Positions 17,172 to 25,417 of a stretch of DNA of 64,000 bases are shown here, one piece after another. The translations under genes and the position numbers were made by a program. Position 1 is the stretch's first letter. Each line of letters opens with the position of its first letter. The stretch covers positions 1 through 64,000 of the forward strand of contig CABVDH010000001.1 in NCBI GenBank assembly GCA_902497065.1. The letters are read 5' to 3'. This DNA comes from an uncultured Collinsella sp. GTDB taxonomy: Bacteria; Actinomycetota; Coriobacteriia; Coriobacteriales; Coriobacteriaceae. A model generated the notes under the pieces. That model ran no database searches. It was not told the DNA's origin and saw nothing but the letters and a program-made list of their open reading frames with translations.

Positions 17172-17861
17172 CTAGGCGTCTTTCACCACGTCGGGACTCG
17201 TCGCACGCGATGCGCGATAGGCATCGGCCTCCTTGGAGACGCGTTCGAGCAGCTCGGATGTATCGACGCCCTCGACTTGCGCGACCGTTTCCACCGTCTG
17301 CATGGCGACCGCCCTCAGGTACGCGCACGCGCTGTCCCCCGGCTGCTCGAGGTCTATCTCCTCGCCGCCCTCCCGGGCAAAGCCGACCGCCATCACAAAG
17401 CCCATGATGCCCGAGACCAGAAAGCCCACCGCAAAGCTCGAATCTGCCTTGAGCTCTTCTCCGTCGGGGTGGACGATCTCTCTCACGCGGTCGATGATGA
17501 TCGTATGGATGCCCTGCACGACCTGCTCGGCGGCACCCGCCCTCATGGTGATGACGATGCGCCGCAGCAGGCAGCGGACGTCGCGCCGGTCGAACGCCGA
17601 AAGGTCGCCCTCGCTCGAAAAATGCCAGAGGGCATCGGTGATGAGCTCGTTATCCTGCAGCAGCTGGGCTATGGCGATGGCGACGAGTTCATCGAAATCG
17701 TGAAAATAGTAGTAAAACGTTCCGCGATTGCACTGGGCGGCGCGGGTCACCTCGCCAACCGACAGCTCGAAGATGCTGTTGTTCTCGATGAGCTCCCAAA
17801 ACGCCTCGATGATACGGGTGCGTGCATCGGGCGCATCGGCGTCCTTACGCGGTCTCGCCAT
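17172..17861 (-). CDS. TetR-family regulator coupled to the activase gene
   Basis: 229 aa. An N-terminal TetR HTH (about 8-58) includes VGEVTRAAQCNRGTFYYYF, the typical recognition-helix region. The C-terminal ligand domain is helical with a hydrophobic stretch (FLVSGIMGFVMAVGF). The ATG at 17861 lies 17 nt inside the end of the giant upstream gene and has GTGAGG as ribosome site, so it is translationally coupled. Likely target: the 21-bp palindrome before the operon (22334-22354), making an autoregulatory loop. The ligand is unknown. Confidence 0.88.
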   Translation of the reverse strand: MARPRKDADAPDARTRIIEAFWELIENNSIFELSVGEVTRAAQCNRGTFYYYFHDFDELVAIAIAQLLQDNELITDALWHFSSEGDLSAFDRRDVRCLLRRIVITMRAGAAEQVVQGIHTIIIDRVREIVHPDGEELKADSSFAVGFLVSGIMGFVMAVGFAREGGEEIDLEQPGDSACAYLRAVAMQTVETVAQVEGVDTSELLERVSKEADAYRASRATSPDVVKDA

Positions 17862-20800
17862 GCGCCTCACCGCACCCCTGCGCCTTGGCGTTCATGATGA
17901 GCATCTGAAGACGGTTCTCCACGTTGGCGAAGCTCACGTCGGGATCGTAGTCGAGCGGCAGGAACTGCGCCGTGGGATACTGCTCCTTGAGCGCATGGAT
18001 GAGCCCGCGCCCCACGACATGGTTGGGCAGACACCCGAACGGCTGCAGGATCACGAAGTTGCGGCAGCCGCGCTTGGCGTGCTCGAGAATCTCCGCCGGA
18101 ATCAGCACGCCCTCGCCCGCATCGAACGTATGGTGCAGGATCTTATCGCTCGCGCGCACGAGCTCGGGCATGCGCGTCGGCGGCTCGTAGAGCGGGCTCG
18201 CCGCGCCCAGGCGGTCGCAACGGTCGTGCGCGAGCTCGAACAGGTTGTCCGCCGTGGCGTACCAGGCCTTTTCGGGCAGCGACAGGTCGACGTGGAACTC
18301 GCGCGACTGCGCATGCTTGTAGAAATAGGTCTTGCGGATCACGTCGGTCATGCGCGCCTCGATGACCTCGAGCCCGTTGTCCTCGAGGTAGCGCTCGATC
18401 TCGTGGTTGGCGCCGAGATGGAAATTGAGCAGGTACTCGCCCACGATGAGAACGGTCGGATGCGGGTTCGAGCGGTCGTACGGAACGGCGTCCATGATCG
18501 CAAGCGCGCGTTTGAAGCCCGTCGCCTGGCCTCTCAGCCCGGAGCGCTCCATGCCCTCGATAACCTCATCGAGCGCGCGGTCGAACGCAGCGTCCGCCGC
18601 GCCCTTCTCGAGCTCGTAGGGACGGATGCGCCTAAGCATGGCCTCGAGGGCATCGATCATGGGAAGACCGTAGGCGATCTGGATGCTCGGGCCAAGGCCG
18701 AGCTTGAAGCCCGGATGCGCATTGTGGGCATCGACGTCGTCGTTGGTGAGCACCGGGACATAGTCGTATCCCGCGTCGTCGAGCGCGCGGCGCAGCAGGG
18801 GCATGTAGTGCGTCAGGCGGCAGTCGCCGATATACTTGCCAGTCACCACGGCGACGTCGTGCGGGTCGTACTTACCGCTCTCGAGTGCCGCGAGCGCCTC
18901 GCCGATCACGATTTGCGCGGGGAAGCAGATGTCGTTGTGCACATAGCGTTTGCCCAGGCGGATGGCATCCTCGCGCCCGATATCAAGGGCCTCGGCGCGC
19001 ACGCCCTGATTGCGCATCGCCGCGGTCATGAGCCTGCAGAACGCATGGGAGGTGTTGGGGACCAGCGCGATCTTGTCGTGCCGGTCGCGCTTGGTGTACT
19101 TGACCTTATACGGGTCGTCGAGCGGATGGACCGCGTGCACCCGGGCGCCCTCGGCACGCTCCTCCGCGCGACGACGGTTGACCGACTCGATAAACGAACG
19201 CACGCGAATGCCCATGGGACCGGCGACGTCGCTCTCATCGAGCTTGATCATCATCGGAACCTTGGAGCCCATCTCGCCCATCATGCGCGCGATCTCGTCG
19301 GTGAGATACGCATCGTGGCCGCAGCCGAAGCTGCCCATCTGCACGAGCTCGAGCTCGGGCGTCGATGCGACGATGACCGCGCACGACAGCATGCGCGCAT
19401 GGTAGTTGTTCACGATGTCGATGCGGCTGTTGGAAAGATCGACGTTGCAGACCCCCGGCACCGCATCGGGCGTCAGCACGGGGATGCCGCGCTCAGAGAA
19501 GAGCTTGGGCAGCCCGTGGTTGACCAGCGGGTCGTTGTGGTACGGGCGCGAAGCGATCACCACCGCGTAGCCGCCGTCCTCGTGCACGTTCTCGAGCACC
19601 TGCCTGCCGCGCAGCTGCAGCTGGTTCTCAAACGTCTCCTGCGCGCGGTCCGCCTGCTCGGTCGCCTTGGCAACCAGGTCGGCATCGATATCGAAGGTCT
19701 CCTTGCACCACGCCTTGAGCTGGCGGTTTCGGTCGCCCTCGTCGTACCAGTGGAACAGCGGCGTATCGAACGGAACGCCGAAACGCTCCTCCGGGTTATC
19801 GGAATTGCGCATCACGTAGGGGTATCCCTTTACGACGGCGCACATCCACTCGCTGGTAGAGGCGGTGTTTTCGGTGGGCACCGTCGTGATGATGGGCATG
19901 AAGATGCGGTCGACGCCGGCGTCGACGAGATTGCGGATGTGCCCGTGGACGAGCTTGGCCGGGAAGCACACGGTGTCGGATGTGACGTGCGCCAGACCGC
20001 GCTCGTACATCGCCTTGGTGCTGCGTCCCGAGACGCGCACCTTAAAGCCGAGCGTGCTGAAGAACGTCGACCAGAACGGCATGGTGTCCCAGAACTCGAG
20101 CACACGGGGAATGCCGATCGTGACATCGCACCCCCCGCTGACGGGAACCGTGGGGTACGACTCGAACAGCAGCTTCTCGCGGTCGACAAAGAGATTGGGG
20201 GCAGCCGCGGTCCGGTCGCGCCCCGTGCCGGGTGCCTGTGCCTCGCAAGCACCCTGCGGACGCAGCTCCTCCGCCGCGGGAACCTCGCGCACGAGCTCAT
20301 CCCATGAGATGGCGCCGCCGCGCGGGCAGCGATTGCCCGTGACGTAAAGCGAGCCGTCGCCAAATGCCACGACCGCGCGCTGGCAGCGGTTGTTGCACCG
20401 ACGGCAGGTAACGCCGCCGAACTCGCGATGCTCGAAGCGCTCCACGGCATCGAGCCCGATAAACGACGTGCCGGCGTCGCCCTTGCGGCATTCCTCGCGC
20501 GCGAGCAGGGCGATACCGATAGCGCCCATCAGCCCCGGGTGGGGCGTACGCGTGACGGGTTTGCCCAGATACTGCTCGAATGCGCGCAGCACCGCGTCGT
20601 TTCGGAACGTGCCGCCCTGGACGACGACTTTGTCGCCCAGACGGTTGAGATTTGAAACGCGAATGACCTTGGTGAACACGTTCTCGATAATCGAACGGCA
20701 GAGACCGGCCATGATGTCGCCCGGACCCTTACCGCGCCGCTGCTCGGAAACGACGCTGCTGTTCATGAACACCGTGCAGCGGCTGCCGAGAACGGCGGGG

Positions 20801-22284
20801 GCTTTGGACGAAAATGCCTCGGTCGCGATATCCTCAACGGCTATTCCGAGGTTTTTGGCAAAACCCTCGAGGAACGAGCCGCAGCCCGCAGAGCACGCCT
20901 CGTTGACGACGATATCGGTCAGCACGCCGTGGTTGAGCCAGATGGCCTTCATATCCTGTCCGCCGATGTCGAGCACGAAGGTCGCATCGGGAACGCATGC
21001 GCACGCGGCGCGGGCGTGCGCGACCGTCTCGACCGTATGGTAGTCGGCGTGGAACGCGCGCGCGAAAAGCTCCTCGCCGTATCCCGTGGTGCCCACGGCA
21101 TCGATCGCAAGCGTGACTCCCGCTGTCTCCCAGCGGTTCTTCAAGCTGACAAGACCCTGTTGGGCGACGTCGAGCGGTCTGCCGTTATTAGACGCGTAGA
21201 ACGAATCGACAAGCTCACCCGCCTCATCGACCAGGGCGAACTTGGTCGTCGTGCTCCCCGAATCGATACCGAGCGCCACACGCACCGTCTCTCCGGGCGC
21301 ATACGCATCCGGACCCTTTGCCGGCGTCTCTTTGCCATGGCGTGCCGTAAAATCCGCCTGCTCGGCAGGTGTGGCAAAAAAGGGCTGGGCAAGACGTCCC
21401 TCCCCGCTTGCGGGCGCGACCGTCTCGAGCTTATCCAGCCGGACAAAAGCGTCGGGAAGGTCGATCGGTTGGGACGATGCGAACATGTCGGTCAGCGACA
21501 GGGCGGCACCGCGCGCGACCATGATCTGCGGATCGCGCGGGACGATAACCTGATCGTCCGATAGATTCAGTTGCTCCCGGAACACGCGGACCAGTGTGGG
21601 GTTGTAGGCGAGCGTACCGCCCTCGAAGATTACCGGCGGCTCGATGTCGATACCCTGGGCCAGACCGCCGATCGTTTGGCGGGCGACCGCGTGAAGCGCC
21701 GAAAGCGCCAGGTCGGTGGTAGGAATGCCCTCGTTGAGCAGCGGCTGGATATCGGTCTTTGCGTACACGCCGCAGCGGCCCGAGACCTCGTGGACGGTCG
21801 TTCCCCGGCTTGCGAGCTGCTCGAACTCGCCCGATTCGGTGCCGACCCCCATGAGCTTTGCCATCTCGTCGATAAATGCACCGGTACCGCCTGCGCACGA
21901 GCCGTTCATGCGCATGTCGGCAACCTCGATGTCTCCCTTATCGTTGGTGCGGAAGAAGATCATCTTGGCGTCTTGGCCGCCCAGCTCGATGGCGCAGCGC
22001 GTCTGCGGATAGAACCTGCTGATCGCGAGCGCGTTGGCGACCACCTCCTGAACGTACGAGGCGCCCAGCGCGGTCGCGATATCGCGCGCACCCGAGCCGG
22101 TCACCGCAACGCGCAGCGACTCATGGGGAAAGCGCTCGGCGAGCTCGCCGAGCATGGCGCGCACGCTCGCTGTCTGACACGCCCCGTGGCGGCGATATCC
22201 CCACCACGCCTCGGTCATATCCTCGTGCATCGCGTAAACTTTGGTCGTCGTCGACCCTACGTCCAGTCCTACTAGCAACGCCAT
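17845..22284 (-). CDS. Giant 2-hydroxyacyl-CoA dehydratase activase / dehydratase-like fusion (DCCP-type)
   Basis: 1479 aa. There are two BadF/BcrA-type ASKHA ATPase domains in tandem: LDVGSTTTK at 7-15 and GIDSGSTTTK at 339-348. Each has both expected [4Fe-4S] cysteines: C130 (GSCAGGTGAF) and C171 (GRCGVY); C464 (ACSAGCGSF) and C503 (SRCTVF). A cysteine cluster follows at C627, C630, C634 and C653. Next come a DUF2229 domain (from about 710) and HgdB-like sequence to the end. Such proteins use ATP to drive low-potential electron transfer onto a substrate or a double-cubane cluster. The substrate is not evident. GGAGC precedes the start. Oxygen-sensitive chemistry fits an anaerobe. Confidence 0.85.
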   Translation of the reverse strand: MALLVGLDVGSTTTKVYAMHEDMTEAWWGYRRHGACQTASVRAMLGELAERFPHESLRVAVTGSGARDIATALGASYVQEVVANALAISRFYPQTRCAIELGGQDAKMIFFRTNDKGDIEVADMRMNGSCAGGTGAFIDEMAKLMGVGTESGEFEQLASRGTTVHEVSGRCGVYAKTDIQPLLNEGIPTTDLALSALHAVARQTIGGLAQGIDIEPPVIFEGGTLAYNPTLVRVFREQLNLSDDQVIVPRDPQIMVARGAALSLTDMFASSQPIDLPDAFVRLDKLETVAPASGEGRLAQPFFATPAEQADFTARHGKETPAKGPDAYAPGETVRVALGIDSGSTTTKFALVDEAGELVDSFYASNNGRPLDVAQQGLVSLKNRWETAGVTLAIDAVGTTGYGEELFARAFHADYHTVETVAHARAACACVPDATFVLDIGGQDMKAIWLNHGVLTDIVVNEACSAGCGSFLEGFAKNLGIAVEDIATEAFSSKAPAVLGSRCTVFMNSSVVSEQRRGKGPGDIMAGLCRSIIENVFTKVIRVSNLNRLGDKVVVQGGTFRNDAVLRAFEQYLGKPVTRTPHPGLMGAIGIALLAREECRKGDAGTSFIGLDAVERFEHREFGGVTCRRCNNRCQRAVVAFGDGSLYVTGNRCPRGGAISWDELVREVPAAEELRPQGACEAQAPGTGRDRTAAAPNLFVDREKLLFESYPTVPVSGGCDVTIGIPRVLEFWDTMPFWSTFFSTLGFKVRVSGRSTKAMYERGLAHVTSDTVCFPAKLVHGHIRNLVDAGVDRIFMPIITTVPTENTASTSEWMCAVVKGYPYVMRNSDNPEERFGVPFDTPLFHWYDEGDRNRQLKAWCKETFDIDADLVAKATEQADRAQETFENQLQLRGRQVLENVHEDGGYAVVIASRPYHNDPLVNHGLPKLFSERGIPVLTPDAVPGVCNVDLSNSRIDIVNNYHARMLSCAVIVASTPELELVQMGSFGCGHDAYLTDEIARMMGEMGSKVPMMIKLDESDVAGPMGIRVRSFIESVNRRRAEERAEGARVHAVHPLDDPYKVKYTKRDRHDKIALVPNTSHAFCRLMTAAMRNQGVRAEALDIGREDAIRLGKRYVHNDICFPAQIVIGEALAALESGKYDPHDVAVVTGKYIGDCRLTHYMPLLRRALDDAGYDYVPVLTNDDVDAHNAHPGFKLGLGPSIQIAYGLPMIDALEAMLRRIRPYELEKGAADAAFDRALDEVIEGMERSGLRGQATGFKRALAIMDAVPYDRSNPHPTVLIVGEYLLNFHLGANHEIERYLEDNGLEVIEARMTDVIRKTYFYKHAQSREFHVDLSLPEKAWYATADNLFELAHDRCDRLGAASPLYEPPTRMPELVRASDKILHHTFDAGEGVLIPAEILEHAKRGCRNFVILQPFGCLPNHVVGRGLIHALKEQYPTAQFLPLDYDPDVSFANVENRLQMLIMNAKAQGCGEAHGETA

Positions 22285-22333
22285 AATGCTCCGTCTCTCG
22301 CATTTTTCCTGCTAGAGATATACCACTCTACGT

Positions 22334-22354
22334 AATACAACAGACTGTTGTATT
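22334..22354. promoter_or_regulatory. 21-bp perfect palindrome, probable TetR operator
   Basis: AATACAACAG-A-CTGTTGTATT is perfectly symmetric. It lies 50 bp upstream of the start of the giant activase gene, in the only promoter region of that two-gene operon. The palindrome length and the TetR gene at the end of the operon make it the likely operator. Confidence 0.8.
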
Positions 22355-22362
22355 TAAACTCC

Positions 22363-22399
22363 GTATAAAAAGCGGCTGCCGAAACGCTTCAGCAGCCGC
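22363..22399 (-). terminator. Intrinsic terminator of the DUF2798 gene
   Basis: On the minus strand GCGGCTGC (22399-22392) pairs with GCAGCCGC (22379-22372), followed by tttttatac. It lies 167 nt past the DUF2798 stop and just before the operator palindrome. I see nothing else in 22400-22565. Confidence 0.85.
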
Positions 22400-22565
22400 C
22401 GAATGCACCAATAGATTGTTCTGCGCGCTAGCACGTCGGGCAACGGAGCAGCACGGGCCCTCCGGTCATGCGCACCGCTCACGCCCGCGATGTCGCCGAG
22501 AGAGCTATCCACGCTTAGGGCTCCAACCAAGCAAGTCGCCCGCGCTCAGCAGATCCCTAAGCGAG

Positions 22566-23114
22566 CTACTCGCACTCAGGAGCCATAGCCTGCTCCAAGA
22601 GCTCGGCATGCTCCTCCTCGAAAACCGTCCCCACAGGGAAGGCGCGACGGAAGACGAAGTGGGAAATCGGACCGGCTACCAAAAGGTTCCACGGCAGCGC
22701 CATTACAAAATTATGCGGGATGTTGATCATCCAGATCGCGGGCACGGAATACAGGTTCGCAAGGATGCCGCCGGGCATGTGCGTCAGACCCTCGCAGGCA
22801 CCGTACAGCGACATGATGATAACCATGGGAACGACCATGCAGGAGCTGACGGCGAGCGTCATGGCAAGCGGCGAGCTCTTGCCCGGCGTGACCAAGTACT
22901 TAAAGGCGAAACCCTTGGCGAGCGGGCTGGCGACGAACCAGTCGCAGCACATGGCAAAAACGTAGGCAACGGGGAAGCCGAGCCACGCGGCGGCAACAAC
23001 CTCGCCGTTGATGGACCCATGCTGCAGGGCAACGTTGTAGATGCTCATCCAGAGCACCATGCAAAAGCACATGATAAAGGTGAACAGCAGGCTCTCTCGT
23101 TTGTTGATAGGCAT
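22566..23114 (-). CDS. DUF2798 integral membrane protein
   Basis: 182 aa with four hydrophobic helices in two similar pairs (FTFIMCFCMVLWMSIYNVAL and the later AVSSCMVVPMVIIMSLYGA). This is the duplicated DUF2798 unit. A short acidic C-terminal tail contains EEEHAELLEQ. The start at 23114 was chosen for AGAAAGGA upstream; a longer GTG-initiated form adds 12 residues. No function is established for the family. It is monocistronic: an intrinsic hairpin lies in its leader region and another follows it. Confidence 0.8.
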   Translation of the reverse strand: MPINKRESLLFTFIMCFCMVLWMSIYNVALQHGSINGEVVAAAWLGFPVAYVFAMCCDWFVASPLAKGFAFKYLVTPGKSSPLAMTLAVSSCMVVPMVIIMSLYGACEGLTHMPGGILANLYSVPAIWMINIPHNFVMALPWNLLVAGPISHFVFRRAFPVGTVFEEEHAELLEQAMAPECE

Positions 23115-23157
23115 GAAGGGCAGATTCCTTTCTGTGTTACGCCGCGGCACTACGCAA

Positions 23158-23209
23158 CAAAAACGGGCGGGCGAGATGGAGCTGTTGGGACTTCATCTCG
23201 CCCGCCCGT
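23158..23209 (-). terminator. 16-bp hairpin with T tract between thrE and the DUF2798 gene
   Basis: ACGGGCGGGCGAGATG (23163-23178) and its exact reverse complement (23194-23209) are followed on the minus strand by TTTTTG. It lies 220 nt past the thrE stop and 45-95 nt before the DUF2798 start. It may end thrE transcripts or act as an attenuator in the DUF2798 leader. Confidence 0.75.
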
Positions 23210-23324
23210 GGTACGTGCGTCTGCGACTACTTATGTGGTGGAACCAGCCTAGCACGAAAACCCTGCGCTTCGTAAGCGTTGAGTTTATGAAGATGCAGGG
23301 TACCAATAATCCCCCGACCCCATA

Positions 23325-23391
23325 AGTTGCGGTGGAATACGGACTGTTTTGACCCTTTGAGCAGCAATTCAGTCCCTATTTCACCGCAACT
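23325..23391. repeat. 67-nt two-tier hairpin element, copy 1
   Basis: Outer arms AGTTGCGGTGGAATA (23325-23339) and TATTTCACCGCAACT (23377-23391) pair with one mismatch. An inner stem GGACTG (23341-23346) / CAGTCC (23370-23375) lies inside. A second 67-nt copy with the same outer arms but different interior is at 50673-50739. Confidence 0.85.
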
Positions 23392-23394
23392 CAT

Positions 23395-23428
23395 TTGGTG
23401 CAAAGTGACCTGTCCCCCCTTGCACCAA
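23395..23428 (-). repeat. Stop-codon-abutting hairpin (GGGACAGG core), after thrE
   Basis: Minus strand: TTGGTGCAA ... TTTGCACCAA with GGGGGGACAGG in the loop region. It begins at the base immediately after the thrE TAA stop. Related elements follow DUF6020, rph, gls24 and lgt. Confidence 0.85.
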
Positions 23429-24997
23429 TTAGCTGGTGTGGCGCCAGCGAGGGTCGGTGAGCGTACGCGCCACACCCAGGCCAACGGGCAAAAACGCCAC
23501 GATGAGCACTGCGCGCACAAACCAGCCGAGCATATTGACTGTGTCGAAGGTGCACATGTAATACATCGAGCGATACAGATACAAACCCGGCACCATAATG
23601 ACAATCGAAGGCACCGTGAGAGCGATACGCGGGTAGGTGAGCTTGACTTCGGCCAAGCTTGCCAGCAGACCCGATACCAGCGCGCCGATAAACGCTGCTG
23701 CCTCGGGAGGCATTCCCGTGCTGAGGCCCAGGAAGGGAATCATCGTCGGCGCATCGACAAGGGTCAGACGCAGGGTATTGGAAACGGCGCCGATCAACCC
23801 AGCCGCCGCGGCCATCTTTACCGGGCTGTTGAACATAACCGAGAAGCCAAATACACCGATAAAGCTCATCAGTATGCGCAAGAGCGTAAGAGCCAACGGT
23901 GAGAGGCCGAGCGGGGCGAAGTCATCCGGCGCCAGCCCCACACATTCGGCAACCATCCAGCCTACGAGGGTCGCCATCACAATAATCGACACAGCATACG
24001 AAAGACGCTCAATGCCGCTTCGCATGTCGAGCTTAGCGATGTCGAGGCCTGCCGTAATGAGGGGAAAGCCGGGAATCACAAAGAGCATGGCGCCGATATA
24101 GCCTTCTTGGTGCGACATTGCCCCCGGTACGACCTGGCCAAGGCCGAGCAATGCCAGCAGATACGAAACGCAAGCGAGCGCAACACCGGTCGTCAGCGCG
24201 CTGAACTGACCAAGGCCTTGCTTGAGAATATGGGAGCGGGCAAAGTTGCCGACACCCGCGCCCACAAACGCGCAGGCCATCTCGATAGGGCCGCCGCCGA
24301 GCAAAAAGACGAAGGCGCCGCAAGCACAGGCTGCCGCAAGGCCCTGTTGCCAGGGAGAGTAATCGGGCTTTGAGCTCTCAACGGTCCTGAGCATCTCGTG
24401 GTATTCGTGCACGGTAAACCGGCGCCCATACGTCTCGATTTCCTTTAAGAAGCTCTCCATCATCCAAATGCGATGGGTATTGACTCCCGTTGTGGGCAGG
24501 CTGACAACCTCGTTAAAGCAGTGGCCATCTTCGATGCAAGTGCACTCAAACGACAGAAGACTCAGGTCGACGTGAATCGTGACGCCGAGTACGGCAGCAA
24601 CACGATTCATGGTATCGCGCACGCGCCAGGCACCTGTTCCGCTTGCCAGCATAAGCATGCCGGTGCGGCAGATGATGGATGACTTGTCGGTGAGCGGCGC
24701 ATCGACGGCAAGCTCATCGCCTGCCGTCACGATCTGGTGCCAATCAGTTTTCATATGAAGCGCGCCGGCACGAACGCCGTGGTGCATGGGGGCTCTCGAA
24801 AGCAGCGAGTTAAGGCGCGAAGACTGTGGGAACTCCGTTGATTCGTCCTCAACCTCATCAGTCTCTTCATCGACCAGATCAAAGGAATCAAGCGGCGCTG
24901 GCTCGCGACGGTCGATCAGCTCCTCGTCCTCATCATCAAAGTAATTGAACTGATCGAGCATGTCCTCTTCGATTGAACGCTCGCTCGCGTCGTCCAT
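23429..24997 (-). CDS. thrE: Threonine/serine exporter family protein (ThrE)
   Basis: 522 aa. An acidic N-terminal tail (about 1-75, rich in Glu, Asp and Asn) precedes the cytosolic DUF1212 domain. That domain contains the family block MLMLASGTGAWRVRDTMNR. About ten membrane helices then follow, covering the DUF1212 and DUF3815 halves of ThrE in one chain. The family exports threonine and serine using the proton gradient; the substrate here is inferred. The start has GGAAGGGAG upstream. It is separated from lysS by a 420-bp region with a large hairpin. Confidence 0.85.
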   Translation of the reverse strand: MDDASERSIEEDMLDQFNYFDDEDEELIDRREPAPLDSFDLVDEETDEVEDESTEFPQSSRLNSLLSRAPMHHGVRAGALHMKTDWHQIVTAGDELAVDAPLTDKSSIICRTGMLMLASGTGAWRVRDTMNRVAAVLGVTIHVDLSLLSFECTCIEDGHCFNEVVSLPTTGVNTHRIWMMESFLKEIETYGRRFTVHEYHEMLRTVESSKPDYSPWQQGLAAACACGAFVFLLGGGPIEMACAFVGAGVGNFARSHILKQGLGQFSALTTGVALACVSYLLALLGLGQVVPGAMSHQEGYIGAMLFVIPGFPLITAGLDIAKLDMRSGIERLSYAVSIIVMATLVGWMVAECVGLAPDDFAPLGLSPLALTLLRILMSFIGVFGFSVMFNSPVKMAAAAGLIGAVSNTLRLTLVDAPTMIPFLGLSTGMPPEAAAFIGALVSGLLASLAEVKLTYPRIALTVPSIVIMVPGLYLYRSMYYMCTFDTVNMLGWFVRAVLIVAFLPVGLGVARTLTDPRWRHTS

Positions 24998-25274
24998 ATA
25001 GACGCTCCCTTCCTACCGACTAACCCCCATCCTAGGCAGCAACGGCTAAAGGAAACATAAAAGAGACGGCTGTCATGCATGGAAGGCGCAAACCCCCAAT
25101 GCGTCGGTAGATCCCCAACGACTAGGACTGTCCCCAAGTGCCGGCAGAAAAGGAACGTCCCTAAGTGCCAACCAGGGCAACACCACAGATAGAGGACGGA
25201 CAGCGAAAGCCCGCCAGAGCGAGCAAGGTCCTTTTGGGGCGAGATGACACCATAGGTTGAGCATAAGTCAGCGA

Positions 25275-25373
25275 GCGGGCCGCATTTGTGACAAGGTGAC
25301 GTGAAACGAAAGGGCGCTGACCTTCTGGTCGCGCCCTTGAAGTTGAACGTCAGATTGTCCAAATGCGGCCCGC
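25275..25373. repeat. 99-nt nested hairpin element between lysS and thrE
   Basis: Successive pairings: 25275-25288 with 25360-25373 (14 bp), 25290-25294 with 25355-25359 (5 bp), 25297-25302 with 25347-25352 (6 bp), 25310-25317 with 25331-25338 (8 bp) and 25319-25322 with 25327-25330 (4 bp). It is therefore almost entirely self-complementary. No ORF lies in 24998-25417. Apart from this element and the hairpin at 25387-25414, the stretch holds nothing I recognise. Confidence 0.85.
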
Positions 25374-25386
25374 GCAGCGTCGAGCC

Positions 25387-25414
25387 GTTACGCGGTTTGG
25401 TAAAACCGCGTAAC
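25387..25414 (-). terminator. 12-bp perfect hairpin after lysS
   Basis: GTTACGCGGTTT (25387-25398) and AAACCGCGTAAC (25403-25414) pair around a 4-nt loop, starting 4 nt past the lysS stop. There is no T tract, so termination is uncertain; it may stabilise the mRNA end. Confidence 0.55.
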
Positions 25415-25417
25415 CCC

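Noticed and set aside
17728..20307. 859-codon open frame antisense to the activase gene
   Set aside because: No recognisable domain, no ribosome site that I can see, and it overlaps a protein with conserved iron-sulphur motifs.
25275..25373. Integron attC site
   Set aside because: The long fold with bulges recalls attC, but the conserved GTTRRRY / RYYYAAC core sites are missing and no integrase or cassette is nearby.
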